Shown in pieces: positions 5,961 through 13,969 of a DNA stretch of 20,232 nt (position 1 is its first letter; every line of letters starts with the position of its first letter). Both the position numbers and the translations under genes were made by a program. The notes under the pieces are model-generated. The model did no database searches, was not told the origin of the DNA, and saw only the letters and a list, made by a program, of their open reading frames with translations. Where the stretch lies: the NCBI GenBank assembly GCA_002291875.1, contig DBAV01000196.1, forward strand, positions 1 through 20,232, in the 5' to 3' direction. This DNA is from Hyphomonadaceae bacterium UBA1001 (GTDB taxonomy: Bacteria; Pseudomonadota; Alphaproteobacteria; Caulobacterales; Aquidulcibacteraceae).

Positions 5961-7052
5961 ATGGCCGACGACACCACCCCCTCCCTGAACGCCGTGGGGC
6001 CGCCCCCCAAGGGCGACAACCGCAAAGCCGAGCTGCTGGCGCGGACGGTCGAACACATCGACATCAAGGCCTTTGACGCACGCCCCATCATCGATGGCAT
6101 GCGCAAGATGAGCTTTACCTCGCGCGATACCGCGCGCGCGGCCGATATCCTGAACATGGCCATCGACGACCCGGAATGCTCGGTGTGGCTGACGCTGGCG
6201 GGGTCCACCTCGGCGGGCGGGTGCATGCATGTCTGGCGCGACATGGTGCGGGCCGGGATGGTGGACGCCATCGTCGCCACCGGCGCCTCGATCATCGACA
6301 TGGATTTCCTCGAGGCCCTGGGCTTCCGGCACTACCAGGCCCAGTCCGAGGTGGACGACCGCGACCTGCGGGCGAACTATATCGATCGCATCTATGACAC
6401 CTATATCGACGAGGAAGAGCTCCAGAAGGTCGACCACACCATCGGCGACATTGCCGACACGCTGGAGGCCCGCCCCTATTCCTCGCGCGAGTTCATCCAC
6501 GAGCTGGGCCGCTGGCTCTCGCAGGGCAATGCCCGCAAGCCCGACAGCCTGATCCAGGCGTGCTATGAAGAGGGCGTGCCGATCTTCGTGCCGGCCTTCG
6601 CCGACTGCTCGGCGGGCTTTGGCCTGGTGCGCCACCAGGTCGATCGCATGAAGGCCGGCAAGCCCTATCTGACCATCGATGCGGTGGCCGATTTCCGCGA
6701 GCTGACCGACGTCAAGATCGCCGCCGGCACCACCGGCCTGTTCATGATCGGCGGCGGCGTGCCCAAGAACTTTGCGCAGGACACCGTCGTCTGCGCCGAA
6801 ATCCTGGGGCATGAGGACGTCGAGATGCACAAATACGCCGTCCAGATCACGGTGGCGGACGTGCGCGACGGCGCCTGTTCGTCCTCGACCCTGAAAGAGG
6901 CGTGCAGCTGGGGCAAGGTCGACGTCACCTGGGAGCAGATGGTGTTTGCCGAGGCCTCCTCGGTGGTGCCGCTGATCGTCTCGGACGCCTGGCACCGCGC
7001 GGGCTGGAAAAAGCGCCGCAAGCGCCGCTGGGCCGACCTGTTCACCAAGTGA
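5961..7052 (+). CDS. Deoxyhypusine synthase-like enzyme (probable polyamine/homospermidine synthase)
   Basis: The 363-aa product belongs to the deoxyhypusine synthase family, NAD-dependent enzymes that move the aminobutyl group of spermidine or putrescine. Landmarks are LAGSTSAGG near residue 75, the GGGVPKNF nucleotide region (264-271), and CSWGKVD near the C-terminus. K319 of the last motif matches the catalytic lysine of the family. Bacteria lack eIF5A, the eukaryotic substrate. Bacterial members next to ornithine decarboxylase are therefore thought to make homospermidine or related polyamines; this is family knowledge plus inference. ATG 5961 follows GAGG (5947-5950). The gene would be a direct neighbour of the decarboxylase were it not for the leftward cassette at 4768-5737. 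A short basic KKRRKRRW cluster lies at the C-terminus. Confidence 0.9.
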   Translation: MADDTTPSLNAVGPPPKGDNRKAELLARTVEHIDIKAFDARPIIDGMRKMSFTSRDTARAADILNMAIDDPECSVWLTLAGSTSAGGCMHVWRDMVRAGMVDAIVATGASIIDMDFLEALGFRHYQAQSEVDDRDLRANYIDRIYDTYIDEEELQKVDHTIGDIADTLEARPYSSREFIHELGRWLSQGNARKPDSLIQACYEEGVPIFVPAFADCSAGFGLVRHQVDRMKAGKPYLTIDAVADFRELTDVKIAAGTTGLFMIGGGVPKNFAQDTVVCAEILGHEDVEMHKYAVQITVADVRDGACSSSTLKEACSWGKVDVTWEQMVFAEASSVVPLIVSDAWHRAGWKKRRKRRWADLFTK

Positions 7053-7081
7053 ACGACGCAGCCATGAACAACTGAAGATAT

Positions 7082-7129
7082 CGCCCCTCCGGCACCGGCG
7101 CGCTCCGCGTGCCGGTCACCGGGGGGGCG
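7082..7129. terminator. Strong GC hairpin between convergent genes
   Basis: CCGGCAC (7089-7095) pairs perfectly with GTGCCGG (7109-7115). An outer stem, CGCCCC (7082-7087) with GGGGCG (7124-7129), encloses it. It sits 30 nt after the DHS-like stop and 38 nt before the end of the leftward gene, so it could stop transcription from both sides. There is no T-tract, which is common for alphaproteobacterial candidates but lowers certainty. Confidence 0.5.
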
Positions 7130-7166
7130 CTCGCTCGGGTGCACTAAAATGTGCGCGCCGCGCGCC

Positions 7167-7574
7167 TCACCCCACCCGGCGCTCGACCGTCTCGCTGACC
7201 AGAAGGTCGCTCCACTGGTCGGTGTCCTGACGCGCGATCTGGATGCGAACGGGATAGCCGGCGCGCACATTCATCGGCAGTGGCGGGGTGGCGTGCAACT
7301 CGGCGCGGCCGGGCGTGTTGGCCGCCAGCGTGAACTGCAGCGGGGCGGCATTCGCCGTGCCGGTGACGAACCGCATCTGCAGGGCGTGGCTGGCGGGCTG
7401 ATGGGTGACCACCCGGAAAACCAGCGAGAAGGCAACCGCCGCCGTGTCATCGGTGATGACGAGGCCGGTCGGTATCGCCGCGGTGATGTTCATGCGGCCT
7501 TCGGGCGTGATCTCGGCCCGTTCGCACAGCAGCAGCCCCTCCACGTCGATCCCCGGCAGGGTCACCTTCATCAT
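7167..7574 (-). CDS. Small protein of unknown function (DUF6941-like pattern)
   Basis: The product is 135 aa from ATG 7574 (a second ATG follows directly at 7571), with GGAG about 7 nt before it. No signal peptide or membrane helix is seen. The chain looks like a beta-sandwich: VEGLLLCERAEITPEGRMNI, then a hydrophobic AVAFSLVFRVV strand and a C-terminal YPVRIQIARQ strand. The C-x-x-A-x-x-x-x-x-G-x-x-N-I opening resembles proteins grouped as DUF6941, but I would not rely on this. It is divergent from the MaoC operon and convergent with the DHS-like gene. Function is unknown. Confidence 0.8.
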   Translation of the reverse strand: MMKVTLPGIDVEGLLLCERAEITPEGRMNITAAIPTGLVITDDTAAVAFSLVFRVVTHQPASHALQMRFVTGTANAAPLQFTLAANTPGRAELHATPPLPMNVRAGYPVRIQIARQDTDQWSDLLVSETVERRVG

Positions 7575-7880
7575 CCAAGCTCCGCTGTCTGCGCCGCCGC
7601 GGCGCGGCCGTCGCCTTAGACGCCCCGCCGCCAGGGCGAAAGCCCCTGCCCGCCCGCGCCCATCAACACCGCCACCGTCACCGCGCAACCGCTGTGCACG
7701 GCGCGCCGGTATCGGGAACCTGTCGCCCGGGTCCGGCCACGCGTGCAAAAGGCCGAGCCCGGAGGTAGAGAAAGGGTGACATGGCGGGACTGCGAGCCGC
7801 CGCGGCAACAGCGGACCGGATACACCGCGACCCGGAATTGCACTAGACCATGCGCCGTCCCGCCAAGGAGCACGCCGCGA
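7575..7880. other. Divergent intergenic region (306 bp)
   Basis: This stretch must hold promoters for both the leftward small gene and the rightward MaoC operon. I could not find convincing -35/-10 pairs in it. A purine-rich GGAGGTAGAGAAAGGG (7771-7786 region) precedes an ATG at about 7781 that opens a 21-codon frame ending at 7846, a possible but unsupported leader ORF. AAGGAG at 7865-7870 is the ribosome site of the MaoC gene. Confidence 0.4.
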
Positions 7881-8741
7881 ATGCCCATCGCCTTTCCCGA
7901 AATCCTGTCGCTGCGGTCGGAGGGGACCGAACTGTCCTGGACCGAGCGCGACGTGATGCTCTATGCCCTGGGCCTTGGATATGGGAGCGATCCGCTGGAT
8001 GCGGGCGAGCTGCCCTTTGTCTATGAAAACGGGCTGAGGGTGATGCCCACCATGGCGGCGGCGCTTGCGCTGACGGCGGGGGGGCTGATCTTTCAGGCGG
8101 GGATCAACTACCTTCTGGTCGTGCATGGCGAGCAGAGGCTGACCGTGCACCGCCCGCTTCCGTCCGAGGCCCGCATCCAGGCCGACGCGCGCATTGTGGG
8201 TGCCTATGACAAGGGTCCGGGCAAGGGCGCGATCATCCTGACCGAAACCGTGCTGCGTCCGGCCGAGGCGGGCGCCGAGCCCTATTGCACGCTGTTGTCC
8301 TCGACCTTTGCGCGCGGCGATGGCGGCTTTGGCGGCCCGGCCGAGGGCGCACCCGCCCCGCACGCCGTCCCCGCCGACCGTGCGCCCGACGCGGTGGTGG
8401 ATTTGCCCGTGCGGCCCGAGGCGGCCCTGATCTATCGGCTGTCGGGCGACCGCAATCCGCTGCATGCCGACCCAGCCATCGCGGCGGCCGCTGGGTACCC
8501 GCGGCCCATCCTGCACGGCCTGTGCACCTATGGCATGTGCGCCCGCGCGGTGCTGAGGGCGTTCGGTGACAATGACCCCACCCGGCTGAAGGCGCATGAC
8601 GCGCGCTTTTCGGCGCCGGTGTTTCCGGGCGAGACACTGTCGGTGGCGATGTGGCGCGACGGCGGGACGGTGTCGTTCGAGGCACGCGTGGCCGAGCGCG
8701 GTGTCGTGGTCGCCCGCAATGGCCGGACGGTCCTGGCGTGA
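7881..8741 (+). CDS. MaoC-like (R)-specific enoyl-CoA hydratase (hydratase 2 family)
   Basis: The predicted role is hydration of trans-2-enoyl-CoA to (R)-3-hydroxyacyl-CoA, or a related step on bulky acyl chains, in the cytoplasm. The 286-aa product is a double hot-dog protein. The N-terminal half (PFVYENGLRVMPTMAAAL) is the non-catalytic repeat. The C-terminal half carries the hydratase-2 motif YRLSGDRNPLHADP with D190 and H195, followed by AGYPRPILHGLCTYG. This layout matches the hydratase domain of eukaryotic multifunctional enzyme 2 and its bacterial homologues. ATG 7881 is preceded by AAGGAG at a 10-nt distance; the frame is open upstream but lacks family similarity there. The stop overlaps the next gene's start (GTGA), so the two are translated together. 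The natural substrate is unknown; no other beta-oxidation gene is nearby. Confidence 0.92.
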   Translation: MPIAFPEILSLRSEGTELSWTERDVMLYALGLGYGSDPLDAGELPFVYENGLRVMPTMAAALALTAGGLIFQAGINYLLVVHGEQRLTVHRPLPSEARIQADARIVGAYDKGPGKGAIILTETVLRPAEAGAEPYCTLLSSTFARGDGGFGGPAEGAPAPHAVPADRAPDAVVDLPVRPEAALIYRLSGDRNPLHADPAIAAAAGYPRPILHGLCTYGMCARAVLRAFGDNDPTRLKAHDARFSAPVFPGETLSVAMWRDGGTVSFEARVAERGVVVARNGRTVLA

Positions 8742-10585
8742 GGGCGACGCGGCGCTCGGTGCTGGCAACCGGGGCCGCGTTTGCGGCATTGGCGGGGTGC
8801 ACCAGCGAGGCCGCGCGGGTCGGCGAGGGCGTGGACCAGACCTTGGACGCGCTGGCGAGCGAAATGCTGGCCGACAGCCCCGAGCGCGCAACGGTGCTGG
8901 CCGTCGAGCCGGCACGCGCGGGCGGGCCCTTTGCAGCGCGCCTCGACGACCGCTCGCCCGCAGCCGACCTCGCCCGGCGGACGGCCGTGCTGCGGCGGTC
9001 CGCGCGGCTGCTGGACGTGGACGCCGGCGCCCTGGTGGGCGAGCAGCGCCATTCGTTCGAGGCGGCACGAACCCTGCTGGCCAGCGGCCGCGAAGGGGCG
9101 GCCTTCGACTTTGGCACCTTCCGCCCCCTGGACGGCTTTTCGCCCTGGATCATCAACCCGCTGGACGCGGCGCATGTGGCAGTCCCGGCCTTCCTGGCCG
9201 ACTGGCACGTCATCGCCAGCCGCCAGGATGCCCAGGACTGGCTGGACCGGTTTGCCGCGATGGCCGACGCGTTGGACGCCGAGACGGCGCGCGCGCAGGC
9301 GGACTGGTCACGCGCCATTGTGGCCCCTGCCAGCGTCATGGACGCTTCGCTGGCATCAGTGGGCGCGTTGGCGGCCCAGCCGGCGGCCCTGCTGCCCCCG
9401 GTGCGGACCCTGGCGCAGCGGCTGGCGGCAGGCGCGGCCATTCCCGAGGCCGAGCGGGCAGGCTTTCTGCAGCGCGCGGTGGTGATCGCCGAAGATCGCG
9501 TGCTGCCGGCCCTGGCGCGTCAGGCGGGGGCGCTGCGTGAGGCGCGCGCGCGCGCCCCGGCCGAGGATGGCGTGTGGCGGCTGGAACAGGGCGCGGCCTA
9601 TTACCAGGCCAGCCTGCGCCAATACACCACGACCGCCGACACGCCCGAAACCCTGCACCAACGCGGGCTGGACCATGTGCGCCAGATCCACGCCCTGATG
9701 GACCAGTTGCTGCGCGCACGCGGGGCGATCACGGGCAGCGTGGCCGAGCGGATGACGGGGCTGGCAGGTGCGCCGGGGGCAGCCTTCGCGGCCGATCCGG
9801 CCGGCCAGGCCCTGCTGCAGCAGGCGCTCGAGGCACACCTTCAAGCGGTGGCAGGCGTGCTGCCCGAATGGATCGGCATCCTGCCGGAGGAGGCCCTCAA
9901 GCCCGGCCTGGGCCTTGCCGTGCGCGAGCCCGGGGCGCCTGCACCCCTGTGGTCGCCGGGGCGGCACCTGGCGGCATCGCTGGACGGGGCGCGCGCGGCC
10001 CGGACCCAGTTCGACGCCGGCGACCCGGGCGGATGGGCCAGCTGGTCGGCGGCGACGGCGCTGCATCGCGAGGCGGTGCCCGGACGCCACACCCAGCGTA
10101 CGCTGGCGCGCGCGGCAGAGGGACTGCCGCTGTTCCGCCGGATGCTGGACTTTGTGGCCTATGGCGAGGGCTGGGCGGTCTATGCCCAGCAGCTGGCCGA
10201 CGAGATGGGCCTGTTCGACGACGATGGCACCGCCAGGCTGGGCTATCTGGTGTCACTGGCACGCACCGCGGCCCTGATGGTGGTTGACACCGGCCTGCAC
10301 GCCTTCCGCTGGTCGCGCCAGCAGGCGCTGGATTATCTGGTGGGGGTCACGGGCGCACGCCCGGCCGCCCTGGTGCGTGATGTCGACCGCTGCATCGTCT
10401 GGCCGGGGCGGGCAGCTGCGGCCAAGGTCGGCCACGACGCCTTGGTGTCCATGCGCGAGCGGGCCCGCACGCGGCTGGGTCCGCGTTTCGACATCCGGGT
10501 TTTCCACAATCTGGTCCTGGGCAGCGGCTCGCTGCCGCTGGAGATTCTCGATCGCAAGATTTCGGAGTGGCGGCGCGATGGATGA
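8738..10585 (+). CDS. DUF885-family protein, Tat-type lipoprotein
   Basis: DUF885 proteins are alpha-helical, peptidase-like proteins with an expected zinc motif of the type HE-A-x-PGHH. The 615-aa product starts at GTG 8738, overlapping the MaoC stop. It has a twin-arginine (R5-R6) then hydrophobic leader ending in a lipobox LAGC (C21), so it is probably a folded lipoprotein exported by Tat. The family pattern is clear in the C-terminal half: LHREAVPGRHTQ (H443-Q453), FVAYGEGWAVYAQQLADEMG, YLVSLARTAALMVVDTGLHAFRW, and IWPGRAAAAKVG. In the motif the two expected histidines are Arg444 and Arg450, while Glu445 and His451 remain. This may mean lost or altered catalysis. It is the second gene of a three-gene operon; the next gene overlaps its end. 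Confidence 0.85.
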   Translation: MRATRRSVLATGAAFAALAGCTSEAARVGEGVDQTLDALASEMLADSPERATVLAVEPARAGGPFAARLDDRSPAADLARRTAVLRRSARLLDVDAGALVGEQRHSFEAARTLLASGREGAAFDFGTFRPLDGFSPWIINPLDAAHVAVPAFLADWHVIASRQDAQDWLDRFAAMADALDAETARAQADWSRAIVAPASVMDASLASVGALAAQPAALLPPVRTLAQRLAAGAAIPEAERAGFLQRAVVIAEDRVLPALARQAGALREARARAPAEDGVWRLEQGAAYYQASLRQYTTTADTPETLHQRGLDHVRQIHALMDQLLRARGAITGSVAERMTGLAGAPGAAFAADPAGQALLQQALEAHLQAVAGVLPEWIGILPEEALKPGLGLAVREPGAPAPLWSPGRHLAASLDGARAARTQFDAGDPGGWASWSAATALHREAVPGRHTQRTLARAAEGLPLFRRMLDFVAYGEGWAVYAQQLADEMGLFDDDGTARLGYLVSLARTAALMVVDTGLHAFRWSRQQALDYLVGVTGARPAALVRDVDRCIVWPGRAAAAKVGHDALVSMRERARTRLGPRFDIRVFHNLVLGSGSLPLEILDRKISEWRRDG

Positions 10586-11147
10586 TCCGACCGCGGGCGA
10601 AACCACCGACACGGCCGCTGGCGCCCCCCTCCCGCTGGCCCTGACCCGCCACGACGTGCTGGTCGGCGCGGCCGAACGCTATCGCACCGCCGCCCAGGCC
10701 AATTACGACCGGGTGACCACGCTGGCCGAGCGGGTCCGGGCCGGCCTGTGCGGATGGCTGGGGGCGATGGACGGAACGTGCGTCTTCCTCGTGCCGGCGC
10801 TGGGGCCCTATGAGACGCGGGCCTATGGCGAGGCGGCGTTCTCGATGCGGGCAAAGGGGTTCAAGTCGCTCGATCCGATCCTGTTCGGGCTGGCGATCCG
10901 GATCACGCGCGAGGGTGACTGGTTCCGCCTGCCGGTGACTGCGCGGCGCGACGGTCCCAGGCTGGACTTCGACATCCATGACGGCCCCACCCTCTCGCTG
11001 GGCATCGAGCCCACCGACACGGAACTGGAAGCGGTCTTTCAAGCTGTTCACGCGCATGTGCTGGAGTTCTTCCAGCGTGGCCTCTCGCTCTACGAGAACG
11101 GGGATTATGCAGGCGGGGAAATCGGTTTCCGGATCGCAAGCCCCTGA
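10578..11147 (+). CDS. Protein of unknown function, third gene of the MaoC-DUF885 operon
   Basis: The product is 189 aa from ATG 10578, overlapping the DUF885 stop by 8 nt, so it is very likely translated. I recognise no family. It has a Thr/Asp-rich start (residues 1-20), a helical TRHDVLVGAAERYRTAAQANYDRV segment split across residues 25-50, and a beta-rich middle (RITREGDWFRLPVTARR). The C-terminal helix carries EAVFQAVHAHVLEFFQRGL. No signal peptide or membrane helix is present, so it appears cytoplasmic, unlike the exported neighbour. Confidence 0.85.
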   Translation: MDDPTAGETTDTAAGAPLPLALTRHDVLVGAAERYRTAAQANYDRVTTLAERVRAGLCGWLGAMDGTCVFLVPALGPYETRAYGEAAFSMRAKGFKSLDPILFGLAIRITREGDWFRLPVTARRDGPRLDFDIHDGPTLSLGIEPTDTELEAVFQAVHAHVLEFFQRGLSLYENGDYAGGEIGFRIASP

Positions 11148-11273
11148 GGGGCGCGCCCGTCCGGCCTGTCGTTGCGCGACCACACCCTTGCTTCATTGCA
11201 CACAGGTCATCTTCATTCCGCCATCTGCGGCGCGTATATCGGCGATCTGGATTCTCCAGATGGGATACCCTGC

Positions 11274-13664
11274 GTGAGCGACCCGAAAGACCCCGAAGGC
11301 ACCGGTCCGGCCACGCCGGAGGAGCCGGGCCAAGGCCCGGTCGAGCGCAGCGACGCTTCCGGCCACGCCGACGCGTCGCCCGACGGGCCCGACGAGGCCG
11401 CACGCCTGCCCCAGCCCGACACCGACAGCCCGCTGCCGCCCCCCGCGGGCGGACGAGACCCCCAGGACGGGGCGTCGCTGGGCGCGCGCCGCACCGATTC
11501 CGGGCCCGAACTGGACCGCGCCCTGTTCGGCGAATCCGAGGCTCCTGCCGGCGGCGGCCCGGTTCGCGCCGACAATGACAGCCCGCCGCGCGCGCCCGAA
11601 TGGCCCGACCCGGCAAGGACGCCGGACCCCGCGCGCCCGCCGCAGGGCTTTGTGCAGCGGCTGATGCAGCGCAAGGTGTTGGTATGGCTGGGCGGTGCCG
11701 CCGGGGCGATGGTGGCGATGCTGGCGGCACTGACCGTCTATGTCACCTGGGACCTGCCCGACACCAAGGATCTGTGGACCGCCGCCCAGAAGGGTTCGGT
11801 GACCTTTGTCGACAGCGAGGGCCGGGTCATCACCCGCCAGGACGCCCGCAATGCGCCGCCGGTCGATCTGGCCGCCCTGCCGCCCTACATGACGGCCGCG
11901 GTCATCGCGATCGAGGACCGGCGCTTCCGCGACCATCATGGCATCGACATGGAGGGGCTGGCGCGCGCGCTGGTGGCCAACATCCGCGCGGGGCGCACCG
12001 TCCAGGGCGGCTCGACCATCACCCAGCAGCTGGCCAAGAACCTGTTTCTGGAACCGGACCGCACGATCCGGCGCAAGATCCAGGAAATGATCCTGGCCGT
12101 CTGGCTGGAGCGCCAGTTCTCGAAAGACCAGATCCTGGCGCTCTATCTGTCGCGGGTGTCGTTCGGCGGGGTCATCTATGGCATCGAGCAGGCGACCGAG
12201 CGCTATTTCGACAAGCCCGCAAGCCAGCTGACCCTGCGCGAGGCCGCGCTGCTGGCCGGCATGCTGCGCGCGCCGTCGAACTACAATCCGCTGCGCACCG
12301 AGGGGCTGCGCCGCGCGCTGGCCCGCTCGGAGGTCGTGCTGGCCACCATGGTCGAAACCGGGGCCATCACCGACGCCCAGCGCGACGAGGCGATGGCCCA
12401 GCAAATCGTCATCCAGCGCCAGCGGCCCAACCGCGATTCGGGCTATTTCCTCGAATGGATCGAGACCGAGCTGCAATCGGCCATCGGTGACAGCCGCGAG
12501 GACCTCTGGGTGGAAACCACGCTGGATCTCGATGCCCAGCGCCGGGGCGAACAGATCCTGGAAACCGAGGTGTCCAAGGTCGAAAAGGCCCAGAACGTCA
12601 CCCAGGGCGCGCTGCTCTCGATTGACGCGACCGGCGGGGTCCGCGCCATGATCGGCGGTCGCGGTTTCTCGGACAGCCAGTTCAACCGGGCCACCCAGGC
12701 GCGGCGTCAGCCCGGCTCGGCGTTCAAGTATTTCATCTATCTGGCGGCCATGGAGGCCGACATCTCGCCGCGCTCGATCCGCTATGACAGCCCGATGCAG
12801 ATCGGCGACTGGCGGCCGGCCAACTATGAGGACGAGTATGGCGGCCCGATGGAGTTGACCCGCGCCTTCCAGCGCTCGTCGAACATGGTGGCGATCCAGC
12901 TTCAGGAAGAGGTGGGCGGTGATTCGGTGATCGAGGTGGCGCGTCGGCTCGGCGTACGCTCGCCGCTGCAGAACGTGCCCTCGATGGCGCTGGGCACCAT
13001 GGAGATGACGCTGGCGGAAATCACCGCCGCCTATGCGCCGATGGCCAATGGCGGGATCGAGGTGCAGCCGCACGGCATCACCCGCATCCGCGCCGGTGGC
13101 CCGCAGGGACGCATCATCTACGAGCGCCCCGCCGCCACGCGTGTGGTGGTCGAACCCGCCCGCGTGCGGCTGATGCATCTGCTGATGGCCGCGGTGGTCC
13201 GTTATGGCTCGGGCCGGGGCGCGCAGATGGAAGGCTGGGATGTGGCCGGCAAGACCGGCACCACCAATGATTACCGCGATGCCTGGTTCGTCGGCTATGT
13301 CAACGGCCTGACCACGGGCGTCTGGGTCGGCAATGACAACAATGTCGAGATGCGGCGCGTGTCGGGCAGTTCCCTGCCGACGCGGATCTGGCGCGAGTTC
13401 ATGCTGGTGGCGACCGAAGGGCGCACGCCGACGCCGCTGGAAATGCCCAAGCCCGAGGACTTCCCGCCGATCAGCCTGCCGCCGCGGCACGACTTTGCCG
13501 TCGTCAACGCCGCCACCGATGCGGCGGACAATTTCGACCTGACAGGCATTACCGACGCCCCGGTGGACGGCTCTGCGGCTCCGGCCGAGGCACCCGAGGC
13601 GCCTGCCGCGCCCCCCGCGGCGCCGGCCGAAGCCGAGCCGATCTGGGGCGTGCCGGCGGGCTGA
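11274..13664 (+). CDS. mrcA: Penicillin-binding protein 1A (class A, transglycosylase-transpeptidase)
   Basis: PBP1A polymerises and crosslinks peptidoglycan at the periplasmic face of the inner membrane. The 796-aa product has a long Pro/Asp/Glu-rich cytoplasmic tail (about 1-130) and one membrane helix (134-157). The GT51 glycosyltransferase domain shows E214 in IEDRRFRDHHGID, GGSTITQQLAKNLFL and RKIQEMILAVWLE. The transpeptidase domain has SxxK at S482 (PGSAFKYF), SSN (535-537) and KTGT (660-663). A Pro/Ala-rich end (about 760-796) closes it. GTG 11274 was chosen because the sequence turns into typical acidic disorder there; the in-frame extension back to 11172 looks non-coding. No good ribosome site is visible. 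A loose TTCATT-17-TATATC pair (11212-11240) may be the promoter. All catalytic motifs are intact. Confidence 0.95.
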   Translation: MSDPKDPEGTGPATPEEPGQGPVERSDASGHADASPDGPDEAARLPQPDTDSPLPPPAGGRDPQDGASLGARRTDSGPELDRALFGESEAPAGGGPVRADNDSPPRAPEWPDPARTPDPARPPQGFVQRLMQRKVLVWLGGAAGAMVAMLAALTVYVTWDLPDTKDLWTAAQKGSVTFVDSEGRVITRQDARNAPPVDLAALPPYMTAAVIAIEDRRFRDHHGIDMEGLARALVANIRAGRTVQGGSTITQQLAKNLFLEPDRTIRRKIQEMILAVWLERQFSKDQILALYLSRVSFGGVIYGIEQATERYFDKPASQLTLREAALLAGMLRAPSNYNPLRTEGLRRALARSEVVLATMVETGAITDAQRDEAMAQQIVIQRQRPNRDSGYFLEWIETELQSAIGDSREDLWVETTLDLDAQRRGEQILETEVSKVEKAQNVTQGALLSIDATGGVRAMIGGRGFSDSQFNRATQARRQPGSAFKYFIYLAAMEADISPRSIRYDSPMQIGDWRPANYEDEYGGPMELTRAFQRSSNMVAIQLQEEVGGDSVIEVARRLGVRSPLQNVPSMALGTMEMTLAEITAAYAPMANGGIEVQPHGITRIRAGGPQGRIIYERPAATRVVVEPARVRLMHLLMAAVVRYGSGRGAQMEGWDVAGKTGTTNDYRDAWFVGYVNGLTTGVWVGNDNNVEMRRVSGSSLPTRIWREFMLVATEGRTPTPLEMPKPEDFPPISLPPRHDFAVVNAATDAADNFDLTGITDAPVDGSAAPAEAPEAPAAPPAAPAEAEPIWGVPAG

Positions 13665-13666
13665 AC

Positions 13667-13969
13667 TCAGTCCGGCCGGATCGGGGCGATCACTTCGAAC
13701 GCCGTGGGGCGCAGGGCGGCCTCGTCGACGAAGGCGGCGATGCCGCCGCCCCGCCAGAGCAGGCGGTCATCCTCGTCCAGCAGGCACAGCGTGCCTTGGC
13801 GCTTGACCAGCCGCAGGCGGCGCAGTTCAAGCCTGCGGCGCAGGATCAGGATTTCGGTCGGCTCGGTCCCCGCGCTGGCCCATCCCAGCCAGGGCGCATC
13901 GCTGGGTGCGGCGCGGAAAGCCCGGTCCAGCAGGTCGATCTCGTCGGGGCGGAAAGCATCCTCACTCAT
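13667..13969 (-). CDS. Small protein of unknown function
   Basis: The product is 100 aa from ATG 13969. It starts with an acidic helix (MSEDAFRPDEIDLLDRAFRA), continues through a very basic LRRRLELRRLRLVKRQG stretch, and ends with beta-like LCLLDEDDRLLWRGGG and VDEAALRPTAFEVIAP segments. I recognise no family. The gene ends 2 bp from the PBP1A stop, in convergent orientation. Its start codon shares two bases with the start of the divergent permease gene. The good codon pattern and tight packing support a real gene. Confidence 0.7.
   Translation of the reverse strand: MSEDAFRPDEIDLLDRAFRAAPSDAPWLGWASAGTEPTEILILRRRLELRRLRLVKRQGTLCLLDEDDRLLWRGGGIAAFVDEAALRPTAFEVIAPIRPD

Noticed and set aside
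7781..7846. 21-codon ORF before the MaoC gene as a leader peptide
   Set aside because: It has a purine-rich site but no regulatory amino-acid run and no attenuator-like hairpin; too short to judge.
11193..13490. Long minus-strand frame opposite the PBP1A gene
   Set aside because: Same antisense artefact; no recognisable domain, while PBP1A motifs are complete on the plus strand.
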